From: JAWKWH01 sp963669455
Lineage (GTDB): Bacteria > Pseudomonadota > Alphaproteobacteria > Rhizobiales > Rhizobiaceae
Assembly (NCBI GenBank): GCA_963669455.1
Contig: OY770026.1
Location: forward strand, 3,472,001 to 3,536,000
Direction of reading: 5' to 3'
DNA length: 64,000 nt
Every line of letters starts with the position of its first letter. The stretch's first letter is position 1. The position numbers and the translations under genes were made by a program. Positions 43,618-53,122 of this stretch are shown here, one piece after another. A model generated the notes under the pieces. It saw only the letters and a program-made list of their open reading frames with translations. It ran no database searches and was not told where the DNA came from.

Positions 43618-45096
43618 CTAACGCATGATAAAGGGATTGGCCGCACTGGTCTCCTGTGCGATCCAGACCGATTTGACCTGCATGAAATCCTTTATTGCCT
43701 GCTGGCCACTTTCGCGCCCCTGGCCGGACCGCTTGTAGCCGCCGAAGGGCGACATGAAGCTGACAGCGCGGTAGGTATTCACCCATATCGTACCCGCTTT
43801 CAGTCTTTCAGACATCCTTAGCGCTCGTCCGATATCCGAGGTCCAGACACCGGCGGCAAGTCCAAAGACAATGTCATTGCCGATCTCCACCGCGCCTTCT
43901 TCCGTATCAAACGGAATGATTGAAAGAATCGGGCCGAACACTTCTTCCTGCGCGATGCGCATATCGTTGGCCACATTGGTAAAGATCGTTGGTTCGACGA
44001 AGCGCTTCCCCTTCGCTCCCGCGCCGGAATAGGGTTTGCCGCCAAGCACGCAGGTAGCACCATCTTCACGGGCCACGTCCATATAATGCAGGATCTTTTC
44101 ATATTGCGGTGCGGTGGTGACCGGACCCACATGAGTGTCCATCGACATCGGGTCGCCGATCTTTGCCGCACCCGCCACTTCAACCAGCCGTTCAACAAAC
44201 CGGTCGTGGATGGATCGTTGCACCAGCAGCCGCGAACCCGCGATGCAGGTCTGCCCGGTGGCGGCGAAAATACCCGAGATCGCGCCCATCACCGCCGCCT
44301 CGAAATCGGCGTCCTCAAAGACGATATTGGGGGACTTGCCACCCAGCTCCAGGGTCACCGGCATGATTTTTTTCGCAGCGCTTTCGTAAATCCGCTGCCC
44401 GGCCATATCCGAGCCGGTAAAGGCAACCTTGGCCACGTCAGGGTGATCCACCAGCGACTGACCCGCTTCGGCGCCGAAGCCCGTGATACAGTTCACGACC
44501 CCATCGGGGAAACCAGCCTCTTTCACCAGGTGCATGAATTCCAGCGTCGAAGCGGATGTGTATTCCGACGGTTTGATCACCGCGGTGTTTCCCGCTGCCA
44601 ATGCCGGGGCCAGCTTCCACGCCAAAAGCAGCAGGGGCGAATTCCAGGCGGTGATCATCGCGATAACGCCTAGCGGTTCGTAACGGGTGAAGTTGAAGAT
44701 ACCGGGCCTGTCCGACGGCAGAACTGCGCCTTCGACCTTGTCCGCCATCCCGCCGAAATAGCGATACCATTCCGCCAGATACCTGGTCTGCGCGCCCATC
44801 TCGGCAATCAATTTGCCGTTGTCCTGCACTTCCAATTCCCCCAGGCGCACGGCCTCGCGCTCGATGATCTCGGCCAGCCGTACCAGCAGCTTGCCGCGCT
44901 GAGTGGGACGCATCTGGGCCCACTCACCGGTATCGAACGCTGTCTTGGCAGCTTGCACGGCACGGTCGACGTCCTCGGCATTGCCGCGCGCCACCTGAGC
45001 CCAGACTTCGCCGGTATAGGGATTATCGGTATCGAAATAGTCATCCGATGTCGGCGCAACGTTGGCCCCGCCGATATAGTGGTCATAGGTTTTCAT
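43618..45096 (-). CDS. Aldehyde dehydrogenase
   Basis: The 492-aa enzyme has VTLELGGKSPNIVFEDADFE and the catalytic Cys in AATGQTCIAGSRLL. The C-terminal block PFGGYKRSGQGRESGQQAIK is also present. It would oxidise an aldehyde to the acid that the CoA-transferase then activates. Its ATG overlaps the stop of the CoA-transferase gene (ATGA). Confidence 0.93.
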   Translation of the reverse strand: MKTYDHYIGGANVAPTSDDYFDTDNPYTGEVWAQVARGNAEDVDRAVQAAKTAFDTGEWAQMRPTQRGKLLVRLAEIIEREAVRLGELEVQDNGKLIAEMGAQTRYLAEWYRYFGGMADKVEGAVLPSDRPGIFNFTRYEPLGVIAMITAWNSPLLLLAWKLAPALAAGNTAVIKPSEYTSASTLEFMHLVKEAGFPDGVVNCITGFGAEAGQSLVDHPDVAKVAFTGSDMAGQRIYESAAKKIMPVTLELGGKSPNIVFEDADFEAAVMGAISGIFAATGQTCIAGSRLLVQRSIHDRFVERLVEVAGAAKIGDPMSMDTHVGPVTTAPQYEKILHYMDVAREDGATCVLGGKPYSGAGAKGKRFVEPTIFTNVANDMRIAQEEVFGPILSIIPFDTEEGAVEIGNDIVFGLAAGVWTSDIGRALRMSERLKAGTIWVNTYRAVSFMSPFGGYKRSGQGRESGQQAIKDFMQVKSVWIAQETSAANPFIMR

Positions 45097-46226
45097 GGCT
45101 CTCCCGCTTCGAATTCGCGCCGTATTGCTTCGGAGTGTGCGCCGAGATCAGGCACCTGTCGAGGTTCGCCCCCGCTATCGGGCACCGGCAATCCGGCCAG
45201 GTCGATTTCAACACCGCCAAAGACCGCCTGGCTGTTTCGCAAAAAGGGATGCTCGGAAAGATCGGCAACAGAATTCAAGGCGGCATTTGCAATCTTTGCC
45301 TGATCCAACCTGGAAATAATCTCTTCGGTGGAATGCCGAGCGAACGTGGCATTCACCAACATATCCAGGTCTTCACGGTTCTTGAAGCGGTCTGGATTGT
45401 CGCGAAATCTTGGATCGTTGATCAATTCGGGCTGTCGCAATACATCAGAGCAGAACAGTGTCCATTCCCGATTGCTTTGAACCGACAGGAGAACCTGAGC
45501 GCCGCCCTGGCAGGTATATCCCCCATAAGGGGCGATAAAGCTGTGTTGCAGGCCCGAGCGCCCAGGCGCACCTCCCATATAGCGATGTGCCATCAGGGAC
45601 ATATTCATCCAATCGGCCATCACGTCGAACATCGAAAGACTAAGCGCCGTTCCTTTCCCCGTCCGGGCTCGCTGGATAAACGCCCGAAGTATTGCCGAAT
45701 AGGCGGTCAGACCGGTGGAGAGATCCGTGAGTGACACGCCCACCCGCGCCGGCGTCTCGGGCGTGCCTGTCACCGAACATATCCCGCTTTCAGCTTGCAC
45801 AAGGAAATCATAGGCTTTCTTTCTAGCTGCATCGCCGTATTCGCCATAGCCGGTGATGGCGCAGCTTATCAGACCCGGGTTGGCGGCGCTTAGCGCATCG
45901 TGATCCAACCCCATCCGCGCCACCGCGCCAGGGGCGAGGTTCGATACGAATATATCCGCGTGTGCCAGCATCGCGCGCATCAACGTCATATCAGGCGACG
46001 ATTTCAGATCCAGGCAGATTGATTCTTTGCCGCGATTGAGCCAGGCAAAGATTGTGCTCTGCCCATCTGCGCCCGCGTCATAGCCACGTGCGAAATCGCC
46101 CTCGGGCCGTTCTACCTTGATCACACGCGCGCCGGAATTGGCCAAAAGCAGCCCGCAATAAGGCGCGGCCACGGCCTGCTCGAGTGAGACTACCAATAAC
46201 CCGTCAAGTTCCCGCGACAGTCCCAA
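45093..46226 (-). CDS. CaiB/BaiF-type CoA-transferase
   Basis: The 377-aa family III protein opens with LDGLLVVSLEQAVAAPYCGLLL and has VIKVERPEGDFARGYD. The segment GKGTALSLSMFDVMADWM lies where most members carry the nucleophilic Asp of a VDVSLL-type motif. By eye that Asp position is Ser here. The same segment resembles mesaconyl-CoA-transferase-like members. The start is TTG 46226 with AAGG upstream. It opens the leftward operon and faces the LysR regulator. The acid accepted is unknown; glutarate or 3-methylglutarate-like acids fit the neighbours. Confidence 0.88.
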   Translation of the reverse strand: MGLSRELDGLLVVSLEQAVAAPYCGLLLANSGARVIKVERPEGDFARGYDAGADGQSTIFAWLNRGKESICLDLKSSPDMTLMRAMLAHADIFVSNLAPGAVARMGLDHDALSAANPGLISCAITGYGEYGDAARKKAYDFLVQAESGICSVTGTPETPARVGVSLTDLSTGLTAYSAILRAFIQRARTGKGTALSLSMFDVMADWMNMSLMAHRYMGGAPGRSGLQHSFIAPYGGYTCQGGAQVLLSVQSNREWTLFCSDVLRQPELINDPRFRDNPDRFKNREDLDMLVNATFARHSTEEIISRLDQAKIANAALNSVADLSEHPFLRNSQAVFGGVEIDLAGLPVPDSGGEPRQVPDLGAHSEAIRREFEAGEP

Positions 46227-46339
46227 ATCCGCGCCTTTCTATGTCATCACCGACCGATACAGAAAATTTATCTTGCGCTCTCTATAAAAAAAGAAAAATG
46301 ATACTATGGCTGCTATGCCGTTTTGCGAAAGGTGCCGAT

Positions 46340-47266
46340 TTGGAGTTCAAACAACTTAAAACCTTCATTTGCATCGCGGAATGCGGTTCCATCAGCCGGG
46401 CTTCGGAGCGGCTGCGTATTGCCCAACCTGCCCTGTCGCGTCAGATCAAGCTCTTGGAACACACCGTCGGCGCCGAACTCTTCAGCCGCCATGTCCGCGG
46501 TATGGTCCTGACCGAGGCAGGCCGGGCGCTACTTGACCGTATTTCGGGACCATTGCGTCAGCTTGAACAATCAGTGCTGGATGTAAAATCGCTTCAGGCA
46601 GAAATCAGCGGCGAGGTCAGGCTGGGCGTGCTCCCGACCGTGCCCGACAATTACACCATTCGTCTGTTCGAGTATCTGAATGTGCATTGCCCTGGTGTTG
46701 CCCTGCATGTGAAAGAAGCCTATTCGATCAATCTGATCGAATGGCTGCAATCGGGCGATATAGACCTGTGTTTCCTCTACGGTCCGGCAAAGGCATACCA
46801 GTTCCAGTCGATTGACATTGTAACCGATGAGATAGTCCTATTCAGCCCTCCAGGCGTTCTTGAGAATGGCAACAGCATCCATGTTCAGGATCTGGCCGGC
46901 TTGCCGTTGGCAATGCCCAACCGCCCCTTCGGGCCGCGTCTGATCGTCGACAAGCTGGCCGGTGCCGCCGGGGTTCGATTGACGCCGAAATTTGCAGTCG
47001 ACAGTTTCGGCATTGCTGTAGCAATGGCGGTCGCTGGCTTGTCTCACGGCTTCATGCCGGTATCGTCGGTTTCGGCGCTCGAATCCGAAGGTAAGCTTGA
47101 ACTGCGCCGGATTCTGCCCGGCCCCGCCGAGCGCCAGCTGATCCTGTCTCATTCCCTAATGCGGCCCAAAACCCGGGCGACGGGCGCTGTTCAGGATGCC
47201 ATCTGCACGGTGGTGTCGGACATGCGTGCCGATGGCAACTGGCACACAAGTCTTGGCCCTGACTGA
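46340..47266 (+). CDS. LysR-family transcriptional regulator
   Basis: This protein of about 308 aa has the LysR helix-turn-helix: EFKQLKTFICIAECGSISRA, ASERLRIAQPALSRQIKLLE. A periplasmic-binding-like effector domain follows. TTG 46340 is preferred because AAAGGTG precedes it and family homology starts there; ATG 46298 would add 14 residues. It is divergent from the CoA-transferase operon and upstream of the hydratase operon, so it probably controls both. Confidence 0.9.
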   Translation: MEFKQLKTFICIAECGSISRASERLRIAQPALSRQIKLLEHTVGAELFSRHVRGMVLTEAGRALLDRISGPLRQLEQSVLDVKSLQAEISGEVRLGVLPTVPDNYTIRLFEYLNVHCPGVALHVKEAYSINLIEWLQSGDIDLCFLYGPAKAYQFQSIDIVTDEIVLFSPPGVLENGNSIHVQDLAGLPLAMPNRPFGPRLIVDKLAGAAGVRLTPKFAVDSFGIAVAMAVAGLSHGFMPVSSVSALESEGKLELRRILPGPAERQLILSHSLMRPKTRATGAVQDAICTVVSDMRADGNWHTSLGPD

Positions 47267-47346
47267 CGCCTATGCCCGGCTGCGATGGGAAAATTCACTA
47301 GATTGTATTGGCCAACTGGCTCACAGTCCCCGAGAACCAATAGAAT

Positions 47347-48141
47347 ATGACACGTGATTTCGAAACCCTGCTGATTGATGCCTCCGCACCACACATCATG
47401 GTGGTCACACTGAACCGGCCAGAGGCCTCGAACGCATTCAACACCCAGATGGCACAGGATCTGATCACGGTTTTCGAGAGATTTTCGCTGAATACGACCG
47501 ATATTCGCTCCATTGTCCTGACCGGGGCTGGTACGCGGGCATTCTGCGCGGGAGGCGATCTCAAGGAACGCAACGCGATGAGCGACGCGGCTTGGGGCGC
47601 GCAGCATCTGATTTATGAACGCATGGTTCGCGCGATCGTTGAATGCCCGATCCCGATCATTGGTGCGATCAACGGCGCCGCTTATGGTGGCGGGTGCGAA
47701 TTGGCTGCCGCCCTCGATTTCTGTTACGCCTCTGAGAGCGCGAAATTTGCTCAAACCGAGGTCAGGATCGGTATCATCCCCGGGGCAGGTGGCACCCAGA
47801 CGCTGGCGCGTGCCGTGGGCGAACGCCGTGCTAAGGAACTGATCCTGTCCGGCACGCCCTTCAGCGCTGTGCAGGCATTGGAATGGGGTCTGCTGAACGC
47901 GGTCTATCCGCAAGAGGATCTGCTGCCTGCCACCCTTGAGACGGCCAAGCGCATCGCCGCCAACGCGCCCATCGCGACCCGACAGGCCAAACAGGCCATT
48001 CACAAGGGGCTGCAGATGAGCCTGACCGACGGTCTCGCCTTCGAGATCGAAGCCTATAACCGCACCATCCCCACTGCCGACCGGCGCGAAGGCGTGGCCG
48101 CCTTCAACGAGAAACGCAAACCGAAATTCGAAGGGCGGTAA
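47347..48141 (+). CDS. Enoyl-CoA hydratase (methylglutaconyl-CoA hydratase-like)
   Basis: The 264-aa crotonase-fold protein has the oxyanion block TRAFCAGGDLKERNAM, INGAAYGGGCELAAALDF and GIIPGAGGTQTLARAVGERR. The FCAGxDLKER form is typical of AUH-type 3-methylglutaconyl-CoA hydratases. With the HMG-CoA-lyase-like gene directly after it, a 3-methylglutaconyl-CoA to HMG-CoA step is a fair guess. It starts 80 bases after the LysR gene. Confidence 0.9.
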   Translation: MTRDFETLLIDASAPHIMVVTLNRPEASNAFNTQMAQDLITVFERFSLNTTDIRSIVLTGAGTRAFCAGGDLKERNAMSDAAWGAQHLIYERMVRAIVECPIPIIGAINGAAYGGGCELAAALDFCYASESAKFAQTEVRIGIIPGAGGTQTLARAVGERRAKELILSGTPFSAVQALEWGLLNAVYPQEDLLPATLETAKRIAANAPIATRQAKQAIHKGLQMSLTDGLAFEIEAYNRTIPTADRREGVAAFNEKRKPKFEGR

Positions 48142-48144
48142 GAC

Positions 48145-49065
48145 ATGTCTGATCCAGTTACAGTCCGTGAAGTCGGTCCGCGCGATGGCCTGCAACTGAT
48201 GAGCAAAGTTGTGCCAACAGCCACCAAGCTGAAGTGGATCAAACGGCAGGCGGAGGCGGGCTTTACCGAGATCGAGGTTACATCCTTTGTCCCCCCCAAG
48301 CTGATGCCGCAATTTGCCGACGCGGCGGACGTAACGAACGGCGCCAACGATGTCTCTGGGCTGACCGCCTCGGTTCTCGCGCTGACCCTCCAAGGCGGCA
48401 TCCGTGCCTTGCAGGCTGGAGCAGGGGTCGTCAATTTCGTCCTCTCGGCATCCGAAGCGCATAACCAGTCGAACGTGCGGTGCAGTACGGAGGATTCGAT
48501 CCTGGCCTTTCGCGGGTTGCTGGACTGGCAATGGCAGAACGCCCCTGAGACCCGTGTAACTGCAGCTATCGCCACATCCTTCGGATGCTCGCTTCAGGGG
48601 GAGGTGCCAGAGAAACAGGTTTGCGCCATCGCCGCACAACTGGCAGAGGCCAAGGCCGCTGAGATAACCTTGGCCGACACGGTGGGATATGCCAATCCGC
48701 GTCGGGTCAAACACATGTTCCGGACCGTGGCTGCCGAGGTGGGGGATGTGCCTTTGGCTGCGCATTTCCACGACACGCGCGGTATGGGACTGGCCAATGT
48801 TCTGGCAGCATTGGAAATTGGCATTGTCAAATTCGATGCAGCTCTCGCAGGTCTGGGCGGTTGCCCGTTTGCTCCTGGAGCTACCGGGAATATCGCAACC
48901 GAAGACGTTGTCTATATGCTCGAAGATATGGGGTTTCACACTGGTATCGATATCAACGCGCTCTTGCGCCTGCGCGAGGATTTCGCCCACTGGCTGCCAG
49001 ACGAACCATTGCAGGGCCGGTTGGATACAGCCGGTATCGCACGCACCTTTGCCCCGGCCGCCTGA
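48145..49065 (+). CDS. Hydroxymethylglutaryl-CoA lyase family protein
   Basis: The 306-aa TIM-barrel lyase has the family N-terminal motif VREVGPRDGLQLM (catalytic Arg). The metal site contains HFHDTRGMGLANV and the loop GLGGCPFAPGATGNIATED contains the active-site Cys. It would cleave HMG-CoA, or a related hydroxyacyl-CoA, to a keto acid plus acetyl-CoA. It follows the hydratase by 3 bases. Confidence 0.92.
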   Translation: MSDPVTVREVGPRDGLQLMSKVVPTATKLKWIKRQAEAGFTEIEVTSFVPPKLMPQFADAADVTNGANDVSGLTASVLALTLQGGIRALQAGAGVVNFVLSASEAHNQSNVRCSTEDSILAFRGLLDWQWQNAPETRVTAAIATSFGCSLQGEVPEKQVCAIAAQLAEAKAAEITLADTVGYANPRRVKHMFRTVAAEVGDVPLAAHFHDTRGMGLANVLAALEIGIVKFDAALAGLGGCPFAPGATGNIATEDVVYMLEDMGFHTGIDINALLRLREDFAHWLPDEPLQGRLDTAGIARTFAPAA

Positions 49066-49079
49066 GGGAGAAATCTGAG

Positions 49080-50141
49080 ATGACGAGCTGCACTCACTAC
49101 GACCTTGTCGAATTTGGTTCAGCGCTGGAACAGCGCACGACCGAGCTTCGTGCACCGGAAGGCCAAGAAGTGCTGCTCGAGGTGATTTGCACCGGTGTCT
49201 GCCATTCCGATCTGCATATCATCGAGGGGCAGTTCGATTTGGGTGAAGAGGGCATAATGCGCATGGCAGATCGCGGGATGAAACTGCCGCGCACGCTGGG
49301 CCACGAGACAGTCGGACGTGTCAGCGCCGTTGGTCCCGATGCCGATCCGGCGTTGATCGGACGGATCATGTTGGTGTTTCCCTGGCTTGGCTGCGGCACA
49401 TGCCGCCCTTGCCACGAAGGACGCAGCAATGATTGCATGGCCATGCGGATCATCGGTCTGGTGCAGGATGGTGGCTATGCCTCGCATATCCGAGTGGAAA
49501 ACGCTGAGGTGCTGGTGGACGCCGAAGGGCTCGATCCTGCAACCGTCGCATCGCATGCTTGCTCGGGTCTGACGGTCTATAATGCGCTCGACAAGCTTGG
49601 GGGACCGCATCGAGAAAGCTGGCTCGCCATCCTCGGTGTTGGAGGGCTGGGCCTGAATGCCGTGGCTATCGCACGTGCCATGGGGTACGAAAACATCCTT
49701 GCCGCCGACATCAACGAGGCCAATCTGGCCGCAGCGCGCGACATGGGCGCAACCGCCAGCCTGAACACCAAAGCCGACGACGCACTGGACACATTGCGCG
49801 AGCTGACCGGAAACCAGCTTACGGATGTGCTCGACACGGTCGGAGCACCGCAAACCGCTAGGCTGGCAGTGCATGGGTTGATCAAGGGTGGGTGCTATGT
49901 GGTCGTCGGCCTGCACGGCGGTGATTTCAAAATGCCGCAACCCTGGTTGCCGCAAAAGGCGATGACCGTTATGGGCAGCCATGTCGGCACCCGTACACAG
50001 CTGCAAGAGCTGATCGCTCTCGTGCGTGACGGACGGGTCAAACCTCTGCCCGTTGAATGCCGCCCTATGGACGCAGTCAATAAGGCATTGTCCGACCTGC
50101 ACGCAGGTCAGGTAACGGGCCGGGTCGTCCTGACAAACTGA
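49080..50141 (+). CDS. Zinc-dependent alcohol dehydrogenase (MDR family)
   Basis: The 353-aa enzyme has the catalytic-zinc motifs ICTGVCHSDLH and GHETVGRVSAVG. The structural-zinc cluster GCGTCRPCHEGRSNDC and the nucleotide-binding ILGVGGLGLNAVAIARAMG are also present. It would oxidise an alcohol to the aldehyde handled by the aldehyde dehydrogenase at 43618. It starts 14 bases after the lyase gene with GGGAGAAATCTGAG upstream and closes the operon. Confidence 0.93.
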   Translation: MTSCTHYDLVEFGSALEQRTTELRAPEGQEVLLEVICTGVCHSDLHIIEGQFDLGEEGIMRMADRGMKLPRTLGHETVGRVSAVGPDADPALIGRIMLVFPWLGCGTCRPCHEGRSNDCMAMRIIGLVQDGGYASHIRVENAEVLVDAEGLDPATVASHACSGLTVYNALDKLGGPHRESWLAILGVGGLGLNAVAIARAMGYENILAADINEANLAAARDMGATASLNTKADDALDTLRELTGNQLTDVLDTVGAPQTARLAVHGLIKGGCYVVVGLHGGDFKMPQPWLPQKAMTVMGSHVGTRTQLQELIALVRDGRVKPLPVECRPMDAVNKALSDLHAGQVTGRVVLTN

Positions 50142-50182
50142 GGTCTCTGCCCATTTGTCTTTATTACGTGCGGAGTCGTTGT

Positions 50183-50288
50183 CTAGAGCATTTTTGATGA
50201 AAACCGAGTCATCAAAAACGCTCTAAGCTATTGTTTTGACGCATTTTCGCGAGCGCAAAAGTCTGCAACTTTTGCTGAAAATGCTCTA
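50183..50288. repeat. RIME-like double palindrome
   Basis: Two stem-loops stand side by side. AGAGCATTTTTGATG (50185-50199) pairs with CATCAAAAACGCTCT (50210-50224). GCATTTTC (50241-50248) pairs with GAAAATGC (50277-50284) around an inner GCAAAAGT/ACTTTTGC pair. Both ends carry AGAGCAT-type sequence, like the intergenic mosaic elements common in rhizobia. The rest of the gene-free stretch 50142-51399 holds no recognisable gene; small open frames there show no family features. Confidence 0.75.
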
Positions 50289-51399
50289 AATTGTATTTTG
50301 CATTGGAAGTCGGTGATATGCGTTTCGAGTTGAGCATGCGTATCGTCATGGGGTCGTGGGAGCGTTTGATAGACGCCACGTTGATCGTTCGGTTCGTCCA
50401 CCCGAACCGGTCTTCGTCCAGAGGTGGTGCACTTTCGCTAACCGCTGGTCGATTTAGGTCGTTGCAAATGGATGGGTGGGTTTTCGCTCATCAAAGTGGC
50501 TGTCATTGACTGTTCTGGCGACACAAGCCGCTTCAAAGCCAGATCCCAGCCCTCTCCTCGATGAACCAAACCAGCCGCTTGCTATAATATTGGCATGTTG
50601 TTGTTATTTCAAAGGCTTACCCGTAGCCCTTGATTGACAAACACGCGCTCAATCGACGGTCACAGAAAGGACTGTCAATGTGGCGCTGCGAAACTTGGAT
50701 AACCCTCTGAAACAAAAGGGAAAATGAGATACGGGTATTTGACAGCCAGCAGGAAAAATTGCGCCGAGCCCGCCTGCAGGTCTGGTGCGGGTGCAGCAAA
50801 CCGCGCTTCAGCGCCGGTTGCGAACCACGGTCGGTAGCTATTTTTCTTTTGGGGAGTGAAGAGGCAGCGCCTCCCGGCTTCCCTATTATCTCAAAGCAGG
50901 TGGCGGCATTCCTGCCGACACAACTATTCACCTGTCAGGAGGCGATGCCGGATGGCAGAGGCAATCGGTTCCGCGCAGGCTCTGTTCACGAGCACCCGCC
51001 CGGACAGCAAAATTGCATGCGCAAGTTCGGTACCAACTATCTTGTGGAATGCTGCCACTCAACGATCCACACCGGATTGAGCATGAAATGCAGAAGCAGC
51101 CATTGAATGACAAATGCTAGAGAAATTGTAGACGGCTCCGTGGAGTCCTTTCTGAAGACACAAACTTAGATGCCTTGTTCAAATTACGACTCCAATTTTG
51201 TAGGACCCGAACCCGTGTCAAGCCCAATGGGGTGATGAGGTTTTTTCAGTGGACTGTAGCGACGTTTGCTGCTGACGACAAAAATTGGAGATTGATTGTG
51301 AAATCTTCACGATAGGTTGTTATGAATTCCTCTGCACCTGCCAGTGTGTCAGGGCACGACGATTATGCATAAACTTGCACTAAATATAGATCTCGTATT

Positions 51400-52200
51400 T
51401 CAGGATAGCAAAGCGTTGACTAGTGGACTTTCACAATCTGACATTGCGCCGATAACCGAAAAATGATCCTGGCCCTTGTCATAGACTTCAGAGATATCGG
51501 CGCCGGACTGAGACCAGTTCTCCGCTAGAAGTCGTGATTGGCGTAGGAATTCTGGGCGCTCTGCAGCTCCGACCCAAACAACTGTAGAACTACGTAATGG
51601 CGGATGATGCAGCGCAGAACTTTCGGCGTAGGCCTATGACATTGTCAGACGGAGTGTTTCATTTAGCTTCGTTTGACATAAAGGACGCAGATCATGCAGG
51701 CCGCTGACAGAAAGCGTCCGTACAAGTCGTTCTTGGACGAATTCTTCCAGCAATTCGGTCGACGACGCTAAGCGGGTAACCAAATGGCCTCCTGCAGAAT
51801 GCCCGGCTAGGCGGGTAGGACCGGTCACCAATCCAGCCGCGTGGTTTACAGCTTTTGCGGCCGCTTTCGTTATTGCTGATATGCGGGCTTCAAGTGCAAG
51901 CGGGTAACTGATTATCGCTGTTGTCCATCCGGCTTTGACAGTGCCCAGTGCGAGGTGCGACCAAAAGCTCTTGTCGAAACGACACCAGAACCCGCCGTGC
52001 ACAATGACCACCAGGCCATTGCTTTGATCCTGCGGTTCGAACAAATCGAATTTGTTGCGGTCATGGGAGCCATAGGGAATATCAAGTGTGCCTTGCATCT
52101 CGTCGCGAGCTTTGGCCGCCTCTTTTGCCCAGCGCTCAACCAGTTCTGCCGGGTTTTTGATGAAAGCCATTGTGTTGAATGCATCATCCCAATCGATCAT
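51400..52200 (-). pseudogene. Kynurenine-formamidase-like alpha/beta hydrolase with in-frame amber stop
   Basis: The frame from ATG 52200 reads 188 codons, hits TAG at 51634-51636, then continues in the same frame for 77 codons to TGA at 51400. Both sides belong to one enzyme. The first part has the oxyanion block VVIVHGGFWCRFDKSFW and the nucleophile GHSAGGHLVTRLAS; the second has VVWVGAAERPEFLRQS and the catalytic-His block GQDHFSVIGAMSD. The combined length (about 266) suits the arylformamidase family. The amber codon removes the His and the acid residue from the short product. A single base change is the simplest cause; readthrough cannot be excluded. Confidence 0.85.
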
Positions 52201-52223
52201 TTAGGACTCCAGACATCATCACC

Positions 52224-53114
52224 CTAATTCGACTTTCGCAACCAGGACCTGATCATGGGCAACGCAAGTGCAAAAAGTACAAACAATCCTGTCAACAGTT
52301 TCATGTCAGAGGGTTTGAAACCCAGACTGAGCGCCATTGCGACGAACTGGAAATAGAACAGAGAGCCAATGACCGGTGCTGATATTTGCCGTAGCAAAGT
52401 TTCTCGACCCATAATGGTTTCACCCAATATCGTGCCTGCAAGCCCTATGACCAGAACTCCAACACCCATATTGACGTCTGCATAGCTCTGGTATTGCGCC
52501 ATTGTTGCACCACCCATAGCGGACAAACTGCCCGCAAGACCGATACCGACAATCACAAATTTCTTTGTTGATAGCCCCTGTGCCCGTGCCATCATCTGAT
52601 TAGAGCCGACCGCTCGCAGGCCAAGGCCCAGTTCGGTATGCAAGAACCAGTACAAAGTCCCGCAAACAACAGTCAAAAGGAACATTAACAACGCGAATTG
52701 CGCGACAGGAGTACCACCATCAGCGTCAAGCAGAGCGGTAAAGATGGTATCGAAGTTAAACAATGCCGTATTGGGTTTACCCATGACGCGTATGTTGATC
52801 GAAAACAACATCGTCAGGACGACGATACCTGCCAACAGGGATGTGACGTTGAAAAACAGATGGATCAACGCTGTTAAACTGCCAGCCAATGCGCCAGCCA
52901 GAATGGCGCACAAAATGGCGGGAACAATGCCGAATCCCCCGGCCAACATTGCAGCTGCAACCGCGCCCCCAAGCGGAAAACTGCCCTCAGACGTGAGATC
53001 AGGCAAGTTTAGCAGGCGAAACGGGATCATGACGCCCAGTGCCACAAACCCGTAAACTGCGCCTTGGGCGAGGCTGACAGGAATGAGATTGAAATATGTG
53101 CTCAGAAACTCCAA
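52224..53114 (-). CDS. ABC transporter permease (TrpY/YtrF-like group)
   Basis: The 296-aa membrane protein has LAQGAVYGFVALGVMIPFRL, LPDLTSEGSFPLGGAVAAAM, LGLGLRAVGSNQMMARAQGL and GLAGTILGETIMGRETLL. These are the features of permeases paired with ABC_sub_bind-type binding proteins (PF04392), such as the streptococcal tryptophan system TrpXYZ. It starts at TTG 53114 with AGGA upstream. The ATPase gene is 8 bases away. Confidence 0.88.
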   Translation of the reverse strand: MEFLSTYFNLIPVSLAQGAVYGFVALGVMIPFRLLNLPDLTSEGSFPLGGAVAAAMLAGGFGIVPAILCAILAGALAGSLTALIHLFFNVTSLLAGIVVLTMLFSINIRVMGKPNTALFNFDTIFTALLDADGGTPVAQFALLMFLLTVVCGTLYWFLHTELGLGLRAVGSNQMMARAQGLSTKKFVIVGIGLAGSLSAMGGATMAQYQSYADVNMGVGVLVIGLAGTILGETIMGRETLLRQISAPVIGSLFYFQFVAMALSLGFKPSDMKLLTGLFVLFALALPMIRSWLRKSN

Positions 53115-53122
53115 TTGCAGTC

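Noticed and set aside
47191..49155. 654-codon open frame on the minus strand
   Set aside because: It lies antisense to the hydratase and HMG-CoA-lyase-like genes, whose motifs are unmistakable; the antisense product has no recognisable domain.
40050..50141. DMSP demethylation pathway (dmd genes)
   Set aside because: Although a methanethiol-oxidase remnant and acyl-CoA enzymes are present, no DmdA- or DmdB-like gene is seen.
50600..51120. Possible small genes in the gap, for example plus-strand 50759-51106
   Set aside because: The frames have no family motif, no good ribosome-binding site, and odd composition; I see no support for coding.
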